NCBI GenBank assembly: GCA_023427125.1
Contig: JAEZBP010000587.1
Coordinates: forward strand, 1 to 5,110
Direction: 5' to 3'
From: Pseudomonadota bacterium
Lineage (GTDB): Bacteria > Myxococcota_A > Polyangia > Polyangiales > Sandaracinaceae
Length of the DNA: 5,110 nt
Positions within the stretch are counted from its first letter, which is position 1, and each line of letters opens with the position of its first letter. Position numbers and translations under genes: made by a program. Below, in pieces: positions 1 through 4,951 of this stretch. Below the pieces are notes generated by a model that saw only the letters and a list, made by a program, of their open reading frames with translations, was not told where the DNA came from and searched no databases.

Positions 1-56
1 TCGCGGCGGCGACCCGGGCGCAGCTCGGCACGAACGGAGCGCTGATCCTCGAATGA
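1..56 (+). CDS. C-terminal fragment of an unidentified upstream gene
   Basis: Reading in the frame that ends at the TGA at 54-56 gives 17 codons, AAATRAQLGTNGALILE then stop. Fifteen of the 17 codons end in G or C, as in the accepted genes here, so this is probably a real 3' end rather than chance. The stop overlaps the start of the next gene as ATGA (53-56), the usual sign of translational coupling. The fragment is too short to assign a family, and no function is proposed. The gene begins outside the window; the first complete codon is at position 3. Confidence 0.55.
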   Translation, partial: AAATRAQLGTNGALILE

Positions 57-1069
57 CCCGCCTCGTCACCACGCTCGTGATCGTGCTGCTCACCGCCGGC
101 GTCGTGCACGCCCAGGACGGCGCGAGCCCGGACGAGCTGCTCGCGGAGGGCGTCGAGCTCCGCCGGCAGGGGCGAGACGCCGAGGCCCTCGAGCGCTTCG
201 AGCGCGCGCATGCGATCGCGCCCTCGCCGCGGGCGCTCGCGCAGATCGCGCTCGCCGAGCATGCGCTCGGCCGCTACGTGCGCGCCGAGGCGCGGCTCGA
301 GGCCGCGCTGCGAGAGGGGGAGCACGATCCATGGATCGCCGAGCGGCGCGAGGCGCTCGAGGGCGCGCTCGCGTCGATCGGCGCGAACCTCGGCACCCTC
401 GCGCTGGAGGGTGGCGTCGACGGCGCGGAGGTGGTGCTCGACGGAGAGATCATCGGCGTGCTGGCGGCGGGCGCCCGCCTGCGGGTGCCGGTGGGCAGCG
501 CGACCCTGGCGATCCGCGCGCCGGGATACCAGCCGCTCGAGCGCTCGATCGCGATCGAGGCCGGCGGCGTGACGCACGAAGCGGTCGCGCTCGAGGCGAT
601 CGTGACGGTCGAAGCGGTCGCTTCTCCTCCGCCCGAGCCTCCCCCTCCGTCGCAGCCCGCGCCCGCCGAGGCGCCTGCGCTGGGCGATCCTCATCCGGCC
701 TGGGGGACGGTCGCGGGCGGACTCACGGTGCTCGGCGTCGGGTGGGTGGCGCTGGTGGCGGGCGTGGTGGCGACGGAGCCGAGCATGGAGCGGCTCTCGG
801 TCGCGGCTTCTCCCGTCGCAGGTCCGTGGCTCCTGCTGAGCCCGATGTTCTCGACCCGCCAGGACCCCGGCGTCGTCCTGGGCCTCGTCCTCGACGGCAT
901 CGCGCAGGCCGCGGGGGCGACGGTCGCGATCATCGGCCTGCTCACGCGTGAGCGCTCGCCTCTCACCACCGCGCTCGGGCCTCGCGACGACGCGCCGCGG
1001 CTCGCGCTCTCGCCGTGGGCGCCGGAGGGCGGTGGCGCAGGGCTGACCGTCGCGCTCACCCACCTCTGA
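53..1069 (+). CDS. Secreted TPR and PEGA-domain protein with two C-terminal membrane segments
   Basis: This 338-aa protein has the layout common among myxobacterial envelope proteins. Residues 1-20 are a signal peptide (Arg3, hydrophobic core, Val-His-Ala before a probable cut at A20/Q21). Residues 25-105 are alanine/leucine/arginine-rich helices resembling TPR units (EGVELRRQGRDAEALERFE, then ALAQIALAEHALGRYVRAEA). Residues 112-183 look like a PEGA domain: VVLDGEIIG, then LRVPVGSATLAIRAPGYQP. Residues 190-206 are a proline-rich linker. Hydrophobic stretches at about 218-240 and 273-297 could be membrane helices. Such proteins act outside the cytoplasm, probably as scaffolds or surface-binding proteins, but no substrate or partner can be named. 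The ATG at 53 overlaps the upstream stop. No strong Shine-Dalgarno sits close to it (GGAG at 36-39 is far), so translation is probably coupled. The family call is good; the specific role is unknown. Confidence 0.88.
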   Translation: MTRLVTTLVIVLLTAGVVHAQDGASPDELLAEGVELRRQGRDAEALERFERAHAIAPSPRALAQIALAEHALGRYVRAEARLEAALREGEHDPWIAERREALEGALASIGANLGTLALEGGVDGAEVVLDGEIIGVLAAGARLRVPVGSATLAIRAPGYQPLERSIAIEAGGVTHEAVALEAIVTVEAVASPPPEPPPPSQPAPAEAPALGDPHPAWGTVAGGLTVLGVGWVALVAGVVATEPSMERLSVAASPVAGPWLLLSPMFSTRQDPGVVLGLVLDGIAQAAGATVAIIGLLTRERSPLTTALGPRDDAPRLALSPWAPEGGGAGLTVALTHL

Positions 1070-1072
1070 TCG

Positions 1073-1102
1073 GATCGCGAGCGCGTTCAGCGCTCGATGA
1101 TC
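1073..1102. terminator. Hairpin at the convergent junction, possible bidirectional terminator
   Basis: CGAGCGC (1078-1084) pairs perfectly with GCGCTCG (1090-1096) across a 5-nt loop. GATC at 1073-1076 pairs with GATC at 1099-1102 after a small bulge. The stem sits between the + strand gene ending at 1069 and the minus gene whose stop codon (1087-1089) lies in the loop. There is no T-tract on either strand, so it is not a classic intrinsic terminator. The placement makes transcript-end protection or termination plausible. Confidence 0.35.
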
Positions 1103-1788
1103 GTGACGGCGAGGATGCGCGTGGGGCTCGCGGGCGGCTCTCCGATCGCGATCGCCGAGAGCGCGTCGAGCCCGTCGATCACGCGGCCGAAGATCGTGTA
1201 GCCGCCGTCGAGGTGGCGCGCCGCCGCGAAGGTGATGAAGAACTGCGAGCCGTTCGTGTCGGGGCCCGCGTTGGCCATGCCGACGACGCCGGCGCCGTCG
1301 AAGCTCAGCGAAGGATGGATCTCCAACCCGAACTGGTAGCCGGGGCCGCCGGTCCCCCAGGTGCTCGTCGGTCCGCTGACGGTGTTGGGATCCCCGCTCT
1401 GCGCCATGAAGCCGGCGATCACCCGGTGGAACGCGATGCCCTCGAAGAAGCGGTGGCGCGCGAGCCACACGAACGAGCCGACGGTGATCGGCGCCTCTGC
1501 CTCGGCGAGATCGATCACCATCGTGCCCGCGTCGGTCTCGACGATAGCGCCGTAGTCGACGCCCTCCTCCGTCCCGTCGCCGACCGTCGAGAACGATCGC
1601 ACCGGCGCGCTCACGAGGAAGGGCGTCGCCGACCAGCCGTCGGGGACCGAGCCGCCGCCCGAGTCCCAGGTCGGAGCCCCGCCGGAGTCTCGCGCGCTCG
1701 CCGCGGCATCGGCTCCCGTGACAGGAGCGCCATCGCAGCCGGCGACGGCAGCGACGAGGGTGGCGAGCAGGAGGATGCGGCCGAGCAT
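1087..1788 (-). CDS. Cyclophilin-type peptidyl-prolyl cis-trans isomerase, lipoprotein
   Basis: This 233-aa protein should isomerise Xaa-Pro bonds in exported proteins. Residues 1-17 form a lipoprotein signal (MLGR, then a hydrophobic core) ending in the lipobox VAGC, with Cys18 as the lipidation site. Asp19 follows; in enterobacteria this retains lipoproteins in the inner membrane, but the rule may differ here. Residues 19-75 are a Gly/Ser/Ala-rich linker. The cyclophilin domain spans about 78-233. It keeps the catalytic block FHRVIAGFMAQSGDP with Arg122, Phe127, Met128 and Gln130, the GTGGPGYQF loop typical of bacterial forms, and MANAGPDTNGSQFFIT (171-186). HLDGGYTIFGRV (192-203) has His where human cyclophilin A has Trp121, a common bacterial change linked to low cyclosporin affinity. 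All core active-site residues are present, so activity is expected. The ATG at 1788 is the only start giving a proper signal peptide. No Shine-Dalgarno is visible. Confidence 0.95.
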   Translation of the reverse strand: MLGRILLLATLVAAVAGCDGAPVTGADAAASARDSGGAPTWDSGGGSVPDGWSATPFLVSAPVRSFSTVGDGTEEGVDYGAIVETDAGTMVIDLAEAEAPITVGSFVWLARHRFFEGIAFHRVIAGFMAQSGDPNTVSGPTSTWGTGGPGYQFGLEIHPSLSFDGAGVVGMANAGPDTNGSQFFITFAAARHLDGGYTIFGRVIDGLDALSAIAIGEPPASPTRILAVTIIER

Positions 1789-1794
1789 GCCCGC

Positions 1795-1800
1795 ACGATA
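1795..1800 (-). promoter_or_regulatory. Possible -10 element of the cyclophilin gene (leaderless mRNA)
   Basis: Read on the minus strand, TATCGT preceded by TGC (an extended -10 shape) ends 6 nt before the ATG at 1788. A start site at the normal distance would fall on or next to the A of the start codon. No ribosome binding site lies between. No convincing -35 is seen. The call rests on position and partial consensus match only. Confidence 0.28.
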
Positions 1801-1916
1801 GCATTCCGGATTGTCCGACAGCTCCCTCGCAGCGCCGAGCGGAGCACGCAGGCAGCTCCGGCGCGCCGGCCACGATCACTGTGCCAAGCGCAGCGGGCAC
1901 TTCGTGGGGCCGGCGG

Positions 1917-1923
1917 TGTAATG
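1917..1923 (+). promoter_or_regulatory. TGTAATG motif, candidate -10 of the metallothionein-like gene
   Basis: TGTAAT differs from the TATAAT consensus at one position and stands out as AT-rich in this background. It lies 67 nt before the ATG at 1990. The identical heptamer is at 2236-2242 upstream of the neighbouring sigma factor gene. No matching -35 with constant spacing could be found: AGCGGG occurs upstream of both copies, but 19 and 16 nt away. It may be a housekeeping promoter or a target of the neighbouring sigma factor. Confidence 0.3.
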
Positions 1924-1978
1924 GTCGCGGCCGAGCTCGTCAGCGTCCCCGAAGCGCGCACAGGGCGCGCCTCCAGGC

Positions 1979-1983
1979 AGGAG
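1979..1983 (+). promoter_or_regulatory. Shine-Dalgarno AGGAG of the cysteine-rich gene
   Basis: AGGAG, followed by AGAG, is placed 6 nt before the ATG at 1990. It selects this ATG over the in-frame ATG at 1921, which has no such sequence and would add a 23-aa extension with no cysteines. Confidence 0.75.
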
Positions 1984-1989
1984 AGAGTC

Positions 1990-2142
1990 ATGAGCAAGAA
2001 CGCCGAGAACGAGTGCCGCTGCGAGCGAACGTCCTGTGGGTGCGCCCCGGCGAAGGCCGAGCGCTGCGGCTGCGGCGCGCAGTGCGAGTGCGAGCGCACG
2101 TGCAAGTGTGGGAGCGGCTGCGGCTGCGGCGCCCGGCAGTAG
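1990..2142 (+). CDS. Small cysteine-rich metallothionein-like protein
   Basis: The product is 50 aa with twelve cysteines, all in six CXC pairs: 9/11, 16/18, 26/28, 32/34, 38/40 and 44/46. The last four pairs are evenly spaced, three residues apart. There is no His, Phe, Tyr, Trp, Leu, Ile, Val or Asp. Such a protein cannot form a normal hydrophobic core and would fold around metal. This composition is the hallmark of metallothioneins, which bind Cu(I), Zn(II) or Cd(II) as thiolate clusters in the cytoplasm. It does not look like the SmtA/BmtA type, which has His and aromatic residues in a zinc-finger fold, so I call it metallothionein-like rather than a named family. No signal peptide is present. 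The start is fixed by the AGGAG at 1979-1983. The next gene downstream encodes a sigma factor with its own metal-binding cysteines, which supports a metal-handling role. Calling it a gene is well supported; the metal is unknown. Confidence 0.8.
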   Translation: MSKNAENECRCERTSCGCAPAKAERCGCGAQCECERTCKCGSGCGCGARQ

Positions 2143-2157
2143 CCCGGCCCCAATCGC

Positions 2158-2203
2158 CAGCGAGCCTCGGCGGCCTGCGAGGGCTCCGGGGCTCGCTGTG
2201 TCT
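2158..2203 (+). terminator. Hairpin after the metallothionein-like gene, probable terminator
   Basis: CAGCGAGCC (2158-2166) and GGCTCGCTG (2190-2198) form a perfect 9-bp inverted repeat. The 23-nt loop can itself partly pair. The stem begins 15 nt after the TAG stop and is followed by TGTCTT, a weak T-rich stretch. Position and stem strength suit a terminator separating the small gene from the sigma factor gene, although the U-tract is poor. Confidence 0.45.
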
Positions 2204-2235
2204 TGGGCGCTCGAGCGGGGCGCGCGAAGAGAAAC

Positions 2236-2242
2236 TGTAATG
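2236..2242 (+). promoter_or_regulatory. Second TGTAATG motif, upstream of the sigma factor gene
   Basis: This is the same heptamer as at 1917-1923, 81 nt before the preferred sigma start at 2324. If it is the -10, the mRNA would begin in or near the hairpin at 2240-2271. It could mark shared control of both genes, possibly autoregulation by the sigma factor, but a 7-base match alone is limited evidence. Confidence 0.25.
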
Positions 2243-2271
2243 CCCGGCGCGGACGCCCGTCGGCCGGGCAT
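2240..2271. repeat. 9-bp inverted repeat in the leader of the sigma factor gene
   Basis: ATGCCCGGC (2240-2248) and GCCGGGCAT (2263-2271) are perfect reverse complements. The 14-nt loop contains an inner GAC/GTC pairing. No T-tract follows on the plus strand. On the minus strand the stem is followed by TACAGTTTCTCTTC, moderately T-rich, but no minus gene would end there. It may be a leader hairpin affecting sigma translation or a dimeric regulator site. Confidence 0.5.
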
Positions 2272-2310
2272 GAGCACACGCTGTCACCCGGCGCCGGCAC
2301 GCCGGAGCAC

Positions 2311-2316
2311 TACACT
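2311..2316 (+). promoter_or_regulatory. Possible -10 directly before the sigma factor ATG
   Basis: TACACT matches the TATAAT consensus at four of six positions and ends 7 nt before the ATG at 2324, so a transcript would start at or next to the start codon. The closest GGAG (2304-2307) is too far for a normal ribosome binding site. This parallels the arrangement before the cyclophilin gene. No -35 is recognised, and it competes with TGTAATG at 2236 as the real promoter. Confidence 0.28.
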
Positions 2317-2323
2317 GCCGCCG

Positions 2324-2890
2324 ATGAGCTCGGCGCCTGATCTCACGCCCGACAAGGTCCAAATTCTCGTTGCGAATCACCAGCGCTTCCTCGCGTTCCT
2401 TCGGCCGCGGGTCGGGAGCGATGAGGTCGCGGAGGAGATCCTCCAGGCCGCGTTCGTGAAGGGCATCGAGAAGAGCGAGACGATCCGCGACGGGGAGAGC
2501 GCGGTCGCGTGGTTCTATCGGCTCCTCCGCAACGCCGTGATCGATCACTATCGCCGCAGCGACGCGGAGCGGCGGGGGCACGCGCGCTACGCGGACGAGA
2601 ACCGCGAGGCGGTGGCTGAGCTCGAGGTGGCGATCGAGGGCGCGGTCTGTGCGTGCGTCGGCGATCTGATCCCGACGCTCAAGGCCGAGTACGCCGAGAT
2701 CCTGCGGCGCGTCGACCTCGAGGGGCGCTCGGTGGTCGAGACGGCGGCGGCGCTCGGCGTGACGCCGAACAACGCGGCGGTGCGCCTCCACCGCGCGCGC
2801 GAGGCGCTTCGCAAGCGGCTCGAGCAGAGCTGCGGGACCTGCACGGAGCACGGCTGCCTCGAGTGCACGTGTCCGCGCGGCCAGTGCTGA
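2324..2890 (+). CDS. Metal-sensing ECF sigma factor, CorE-like (ECF44 group)
   Basis: This 188-aa protein should direct RNA polymerase to metal-response promoters. Sigma2 spans about residues 18-84: DEVAEEILQAAFVKG, then WFYRLLRNAVIDHYRRSD, the standard ECF core- and -10-binding helices. Sigma4 spans about 113-167: EGRSVVETAAALGVTPNNAAVRLHRAREALRKRL, a helix-turn-helix. Two features set it apart. CAC (Cys109, Cys111) lies between the two domains, and a C-terminal tail carries six cysteines at 170, 173, 178, 181, 183 and 188, with His176. The CXC plus six-Cys tail is the reported signature of ECF44 sigma factors such as Myxococcus xanthus CorE (copper) and CorE2 (cadmium/zinc), where the tail senses metal directly. 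Consistent with this, no anti-sigma gene is adjacent. In-frame ATGs at 2240 and 2270 would add 28 or 18 low-complexity residues. I prefer 2324 because the sigma2 homology starts soon after and length then fits the family. Metal specificity cannot be read off safely. Confidence 0.9.
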   Translation: MSSAPDLTPDKVQILVANHQRFLAFLRPRVGSDEVAEEILQAAFVKGIEKSETIRDGESAVAWFYRLLRNAVIDHYRRSDAERRGHARYADENREAVAELEVAIEGAVCACVGDLIPTLKAEYAEILRRVDLEGRSVVETAAALGVTPNNAAVRLHRAREALRKRLEQSCGTCTEHGCLECTCPRGQC

Positions 2891-2912
2891 GATCCGTACG
2901 CGAGCTGTTGGC

Positions 2913-4346
2913 CTACTCGTGGCTCCGCTCGAGCTCGCCGAGCACGATGGCGCGGACGACGCTGACGGGGTCGCGGCCCTGCAGGACGGCGGCGCTCACC
3001 TCGTCCATGTCGAGCGGCGCGGCGACGCGGCCGTCGACCACGACGTCGAGGCGGCGGGTGCGAGGATCGGCGACCGCGATCGCCCAGCGCTCGCCCTCCG
3101 GATCGAGGACGAGCGTGTCCACGAAGGGGCGGGCGAGCTCGACGCGCGCGTCGGGGGTGACGACGAAGCGCCGGCCCGCCTCGCGGATGATGAAGGCGTA
3201 GCGATCGCTCCGCGCCGCGAGCGTGAGCCCGCCGGCCCACTCGCCTCGGTAGCGAACCGCTCCGTCGATCACCACCACCCGGCCGACTCCGCGCCGGCCG
3301 GCGTAGCCGACGTGGCCGGCCTCGCTCGCGACGAGGGCCTCGACCGCCGCGAGGCGCGGGCCGACCGCGCCGTCATGCACGACGTGCGCTCCGTCGGCCT
3401 CGCGCGCGACGTAGAGGAGCGCGCCGCTCGCGGGCACGAAGCGCAGGCGATCGACCTCGAGGTGCGAGGCGAGGTGGGCGCCGTCGCGCCAGACCTCCAC
3501 GGTTCCGCCGGCCGGCGCGAGCCAGGCGACGGAGCCTCCGCCGGCCGCGATGGCGAGCTGCTCGGCGGAGGGCGCGGGATACGAGCGCGCGCCGTGCACG
3601 ACGAGGCGCTGATCGTGCCTCACGACGATCGCGGCCCACCGAGGCTCGCTCGTCGCGAGCGCGAGCTCTCGGACCTCGTCGCCGCTCGCGACCACCCGGC
3701 CGTCGATCACGACGTCGGCGCCGTCGCTCCGCACGCCGACGTAGCCGGTGAGCGCGCCCTTCGCGCCGAGCCCGAGGGCCGCGACGCGATCGAAGGCGGG
3801 GCCTGGCTCTCCATCGATGACCGCGTGCTCGCCCTCTCGGTCGCGCCCGATGTAGAGGAGGCGCCGGCACTCGGCGTCGAGCGCCAGGCTCCCGGCCCGC
3901 AGCGACTCGAACGCGGGGCCGGCCACGCCGCCGTCGACGACGCGCCACCCTTCTTCGTCCTGCGCCGCGTAGATGAGGCGCTCGCCTCGCACGAGCAGCT
4001 CGCCGATCGCCTCGAACGCGGGCCCGAGCTCGCCGGCCGCCGAGACATGCCAGCGCCCGCTGCGCTCGACTGGCACCACCGGCCCGCGCGAGGTCCACGC
4101 GAGGTGCGTGAAGCCGACCGCGTCGAAGGGCTCGCTCGCCTGGCCGTCGACGACGATGCGCTGGCGCGCACCCTCCTCGACGATCACCGCGCGCCGCACC
4201 CGATCGGGGCTGCGCCCGTGCCAGACCACGACCGGCCCGCACCCCGAGGCGAGCACCGACAGCAGGGCGAGGACCACATGGGTCGCTCCGCTGACCGACG
4301 GCATCCCGACACCTGCGAACGGCGGCAGGTGTCGGCCTTCCGTCAC
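2913..4346 (-). CDS. Repeat-containing lipoprotein, probable beta-propeller-like fold
   Basis: The function is not recognised. Numbered from the GTG at 4346 (477 aa), a hydrophobic segment VVLALLSVLA leads to lipobox ASGC with Cys36, so it is probably a lipid-anchored envelope protein. The rest is built from about eleven units of roughly 37 residues. Each contains a V-V/I-D-G or similar strand-turn (near 67, 103, 138, 178, 215, 251, 288, 325, 361, 398 and 438), often followed by GPAF and later LLYVAR or LIYAAQ. This regular beta pattern suggests one or two propellers, or a WG/WD40-like solenoid. The start is uncertain. GTG 4346 has AAGGAG 9 nt upstream. GTG 4367 overlaps the preceding stop as GTGA but has no ribosome binding site. 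ATG 4304 gives the most normal signal peptide length (Cys22) but sits right behind a hairpin. It is the last gene of a minus-strand operon after reductase and dehydratase genes, and converges with the sigma gene, 22 nt apart. Confidence 0.82.
   Translation of the reverse strand: MTEGRHLPPFAGVGMPSVSGATHVVLALLSVLASGCGPVVVWHGRSPDRVRRAVIVEEGARQRIVVDGQASEPFDAVGFTHLAWTSRGPVVPVERSGRWHVSAAGELGPAFEAIGELLVRGERLIYAAQDEEGWRVVDGGVAGPAFESLRAGSLALDAECRRLLYIGRDREGEHAVIDGEPGPAFDRVAALGLGAKGALTGYVGVRSDGADVVIDGRVVASGDEVRELALATSEPRWAAIVVRHDQRLVVHGARSYPAPSAEQLAIAAGGGSVAWLAPAGGTVEVWRDGAHLASHLEVDRLRFVPASGALLYVAREADGAHVVHDGAVGPRLAAVEALVASEAGHVGYAGRRGVGRVVVIDGAVRYRGEWAGGLTLAARSDRYAFIIREAGRRFVVTPDARVELARPFVDTLVLDPEGERWAIAVADPRTRRLDVVVDGRVAAPLDMDEVSAAVLQGRDPVSVVRAIVLGELERSHE
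4306..4335. repeat. Perfect 11-bp inverted repeat near the lipoprotein start
   Basis: CCGACACCTGC (4306-4316) and GCAGGTGTCGG (4325-4335) are exact reverse complements around the 8-nt loop GAACGGCG. It lies 28 nt past the stop of the dehydratase gene and one base before the in-frame ATG at 4304 of the lipoprotein. There is no T-tract on the minus-strand side. It could attenuate read-through, shield the ATG from ribosomes, or bind a dimeric regulator. If translation starts at GTG 4346 or 4367, the hairpin is inside the coding sequence. Confidence 0.6.
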
Positions 4347-4355
4347 TCCGCTCCG

Positions 4356-4361
4356 CTCCTT
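4356..4361 (-). promoter_or_regulatory. Shine-Dalgarno AAGGAG for the lipoprotein gene
   Basis: Read on the minus strand, AAGGAG lies just after the dehydratase stop and 9 nt before the GTG at 4346. It is the only strong ribosome binding site near the three possible starts and is the reason for choosing 4346. Confidence 0.45.
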
Positions 4362-4363
4362 GC

Positions 4364-4951
4364 TCACGGCTGGAACACGGGCGGGACCGCGCTCGTCAGC
4401 GTTCCGCGCGCGACCGGTCGATCCTTCACGGTGGCCTTCACGTCGTAGCGCCGCGCGTTGGCGATCTCGTGGGTGAGCGTGACCTCGTAGCGGAGCGTCG
4501 CGCCCGCGAAGACGGGCTCGATCAGCTTCATGTCGAGCGCGCCGGCGAAGCCCATGCGCTGCCGGGGCCCGCCGAGGCGGCTGAGGAGGCCTCGCTCGAG
4601 CGGGGTCGGCGGCCGCCCTCCGAGCCGCGCGCGCGCCTCGATCGCCTTGAGCGCCTCGAGCGCGTCCTCGCGCGTGAACCCCTCGGCCTCGGCGCCGCGG
4701 ACGATCGCGAGGATGATGTCGAGCGCGTTGGAGGTCTGCCCGAGGCCCTCGATCGTGTACACCCCCGGCCAGAGGCTCAGGCCTGGGAAGTGACCTTCGA
4801 AGACCGGCTCGCTCGCCGAGACGTGCTTGAAGCCTGTCAACTTGGGCTGCGATGACAGTTCGACGCCGTCGATGGCGTCGAGGAAGAGGAAGGGGCGCCG
4901 ATGCGGGATGAGCATCGCGATCGTGTCGGCCCCGAGGCGCAGCGGCGTCAT
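4364..4951 (-). CDS. FabZ-like 3-hydroxyacyl dehydratase (hotdog fold) with an insertion
   Basis: This 195-aa protein should dehydrate a 3-hydroxyacyl thioester to the trans-2-enoyl form. The N-terminal LIPHRRPFLFLDAIDGV (14-30) is the FabZ signature. SEPVFEGHFPGLSLWPGVYTIEG (47-69) carries the catalytic His54 in HFPG and Glu68 in the hotdog helix. GALDMKLIEPVFAGATL (137-153) matches the GIDEARFKRPVVPG region of E. coli FabZ. FabZ is about 150 aa; the extra length is mostly about 50 residues at 83-133, rich in Ala, Arg and Glu, inserted between the central helix and the next strand. The usual FabZ motifs are otherwise intact, so it should be active. The start overlaps the end of the reductase gene as ATGA (4948-4951), and the stop overlaps a possible GTG of the lipoprotein gene. 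It may serve a specialised acyl pathway (polyketide, aryl polyene or unusual fatty acid) rather than housekeeping synthesis; that is inference. I give no symbol because the insertion makes orthology to fabZ uncertain. Confidence 0.9.
   Translation of the reverse strand: MTPLRLGADTIAMLIPHRRPFLFLDAIDGVELSSQPKLTGFKHVSASEPVFEGHFPGLSLWPGVYTIEGLGQTSNALDIILAIVRGAEAEGFTREDALEALKAIEARARLGGRPPTPLERGLLSRLGGPRQRMGFAGALDMKLIEPVFAGATLRYEVTLTHEIANARRYDVKATVKDRPVARGTLTSAVPPVFQP

Larger units (their letters stand above)
1789..1989. other. Divergent intergenic region
   Basis: This 201-nt gap separates the minus-strand cyclophilin gene from the plus-strand cysteine-rich gene and should hold both promoters. The left edge carries the TATCGT element for the cyclophilin. 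TGTAATG at 1917-1923 is the candidate -10 for the small gene, and AGGAG at 1979-1983 is its Shine-Dalgarno. No other conserved structure was recognised. Confidence 0.5.

Noticed and set aside
691..1059. 122-aa minus-strand open frame
   Set aside because: It is antisense to the membrane-segment part of the PEGA protein, with no recognisable domain or ribosome binding site.
1015..1989. Long plus-strand open frame running into the Cys-rich gene
   Set aside because: The upstream part is antisense to the well-supported cyclophilin and is Arg/Ala-rich without motifs. Only the part from the ATG at 1990, behind AGGAG, looks real.
1921..1989. Upstream in-frame ATG (1921) for the Cys-rich protein
   Set aside because: There is no ribosome binding site, the added 23 residues have no cysteines and differ in composition, and the AGGAG sits before 1990.
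2240..2323. N-terminally extended sigma factor from ATG 2240 or 2270
   Set aside because: The added residues are Pro/Arg/Ala-rich and outside sigma2, and both ATGs are in a hairpin. A weak AAGAGA lies before 2240, so this is disfavoured rather than excluded.
2900..2938. GCGAGCT/AGCTCGC inverted repeat at the convergent sigma/lipoprotein ends
   Set aside because: The stem is only 7 bp with a 25-nt loop, no T-tract, and mostly inside the lipoprotein coding sequence. Such matches are expected by chance in this base composition.
2919..4448. 509-aa open frame on the plus strand
   Set aside because: It lies antisense to the repeat lipoprotein and the end of the dehydratase. Its product is low-complexity Arg/Asp/Ala/Glu-rich, as expected from the complement of GC-rich codons, with no domain recognised.
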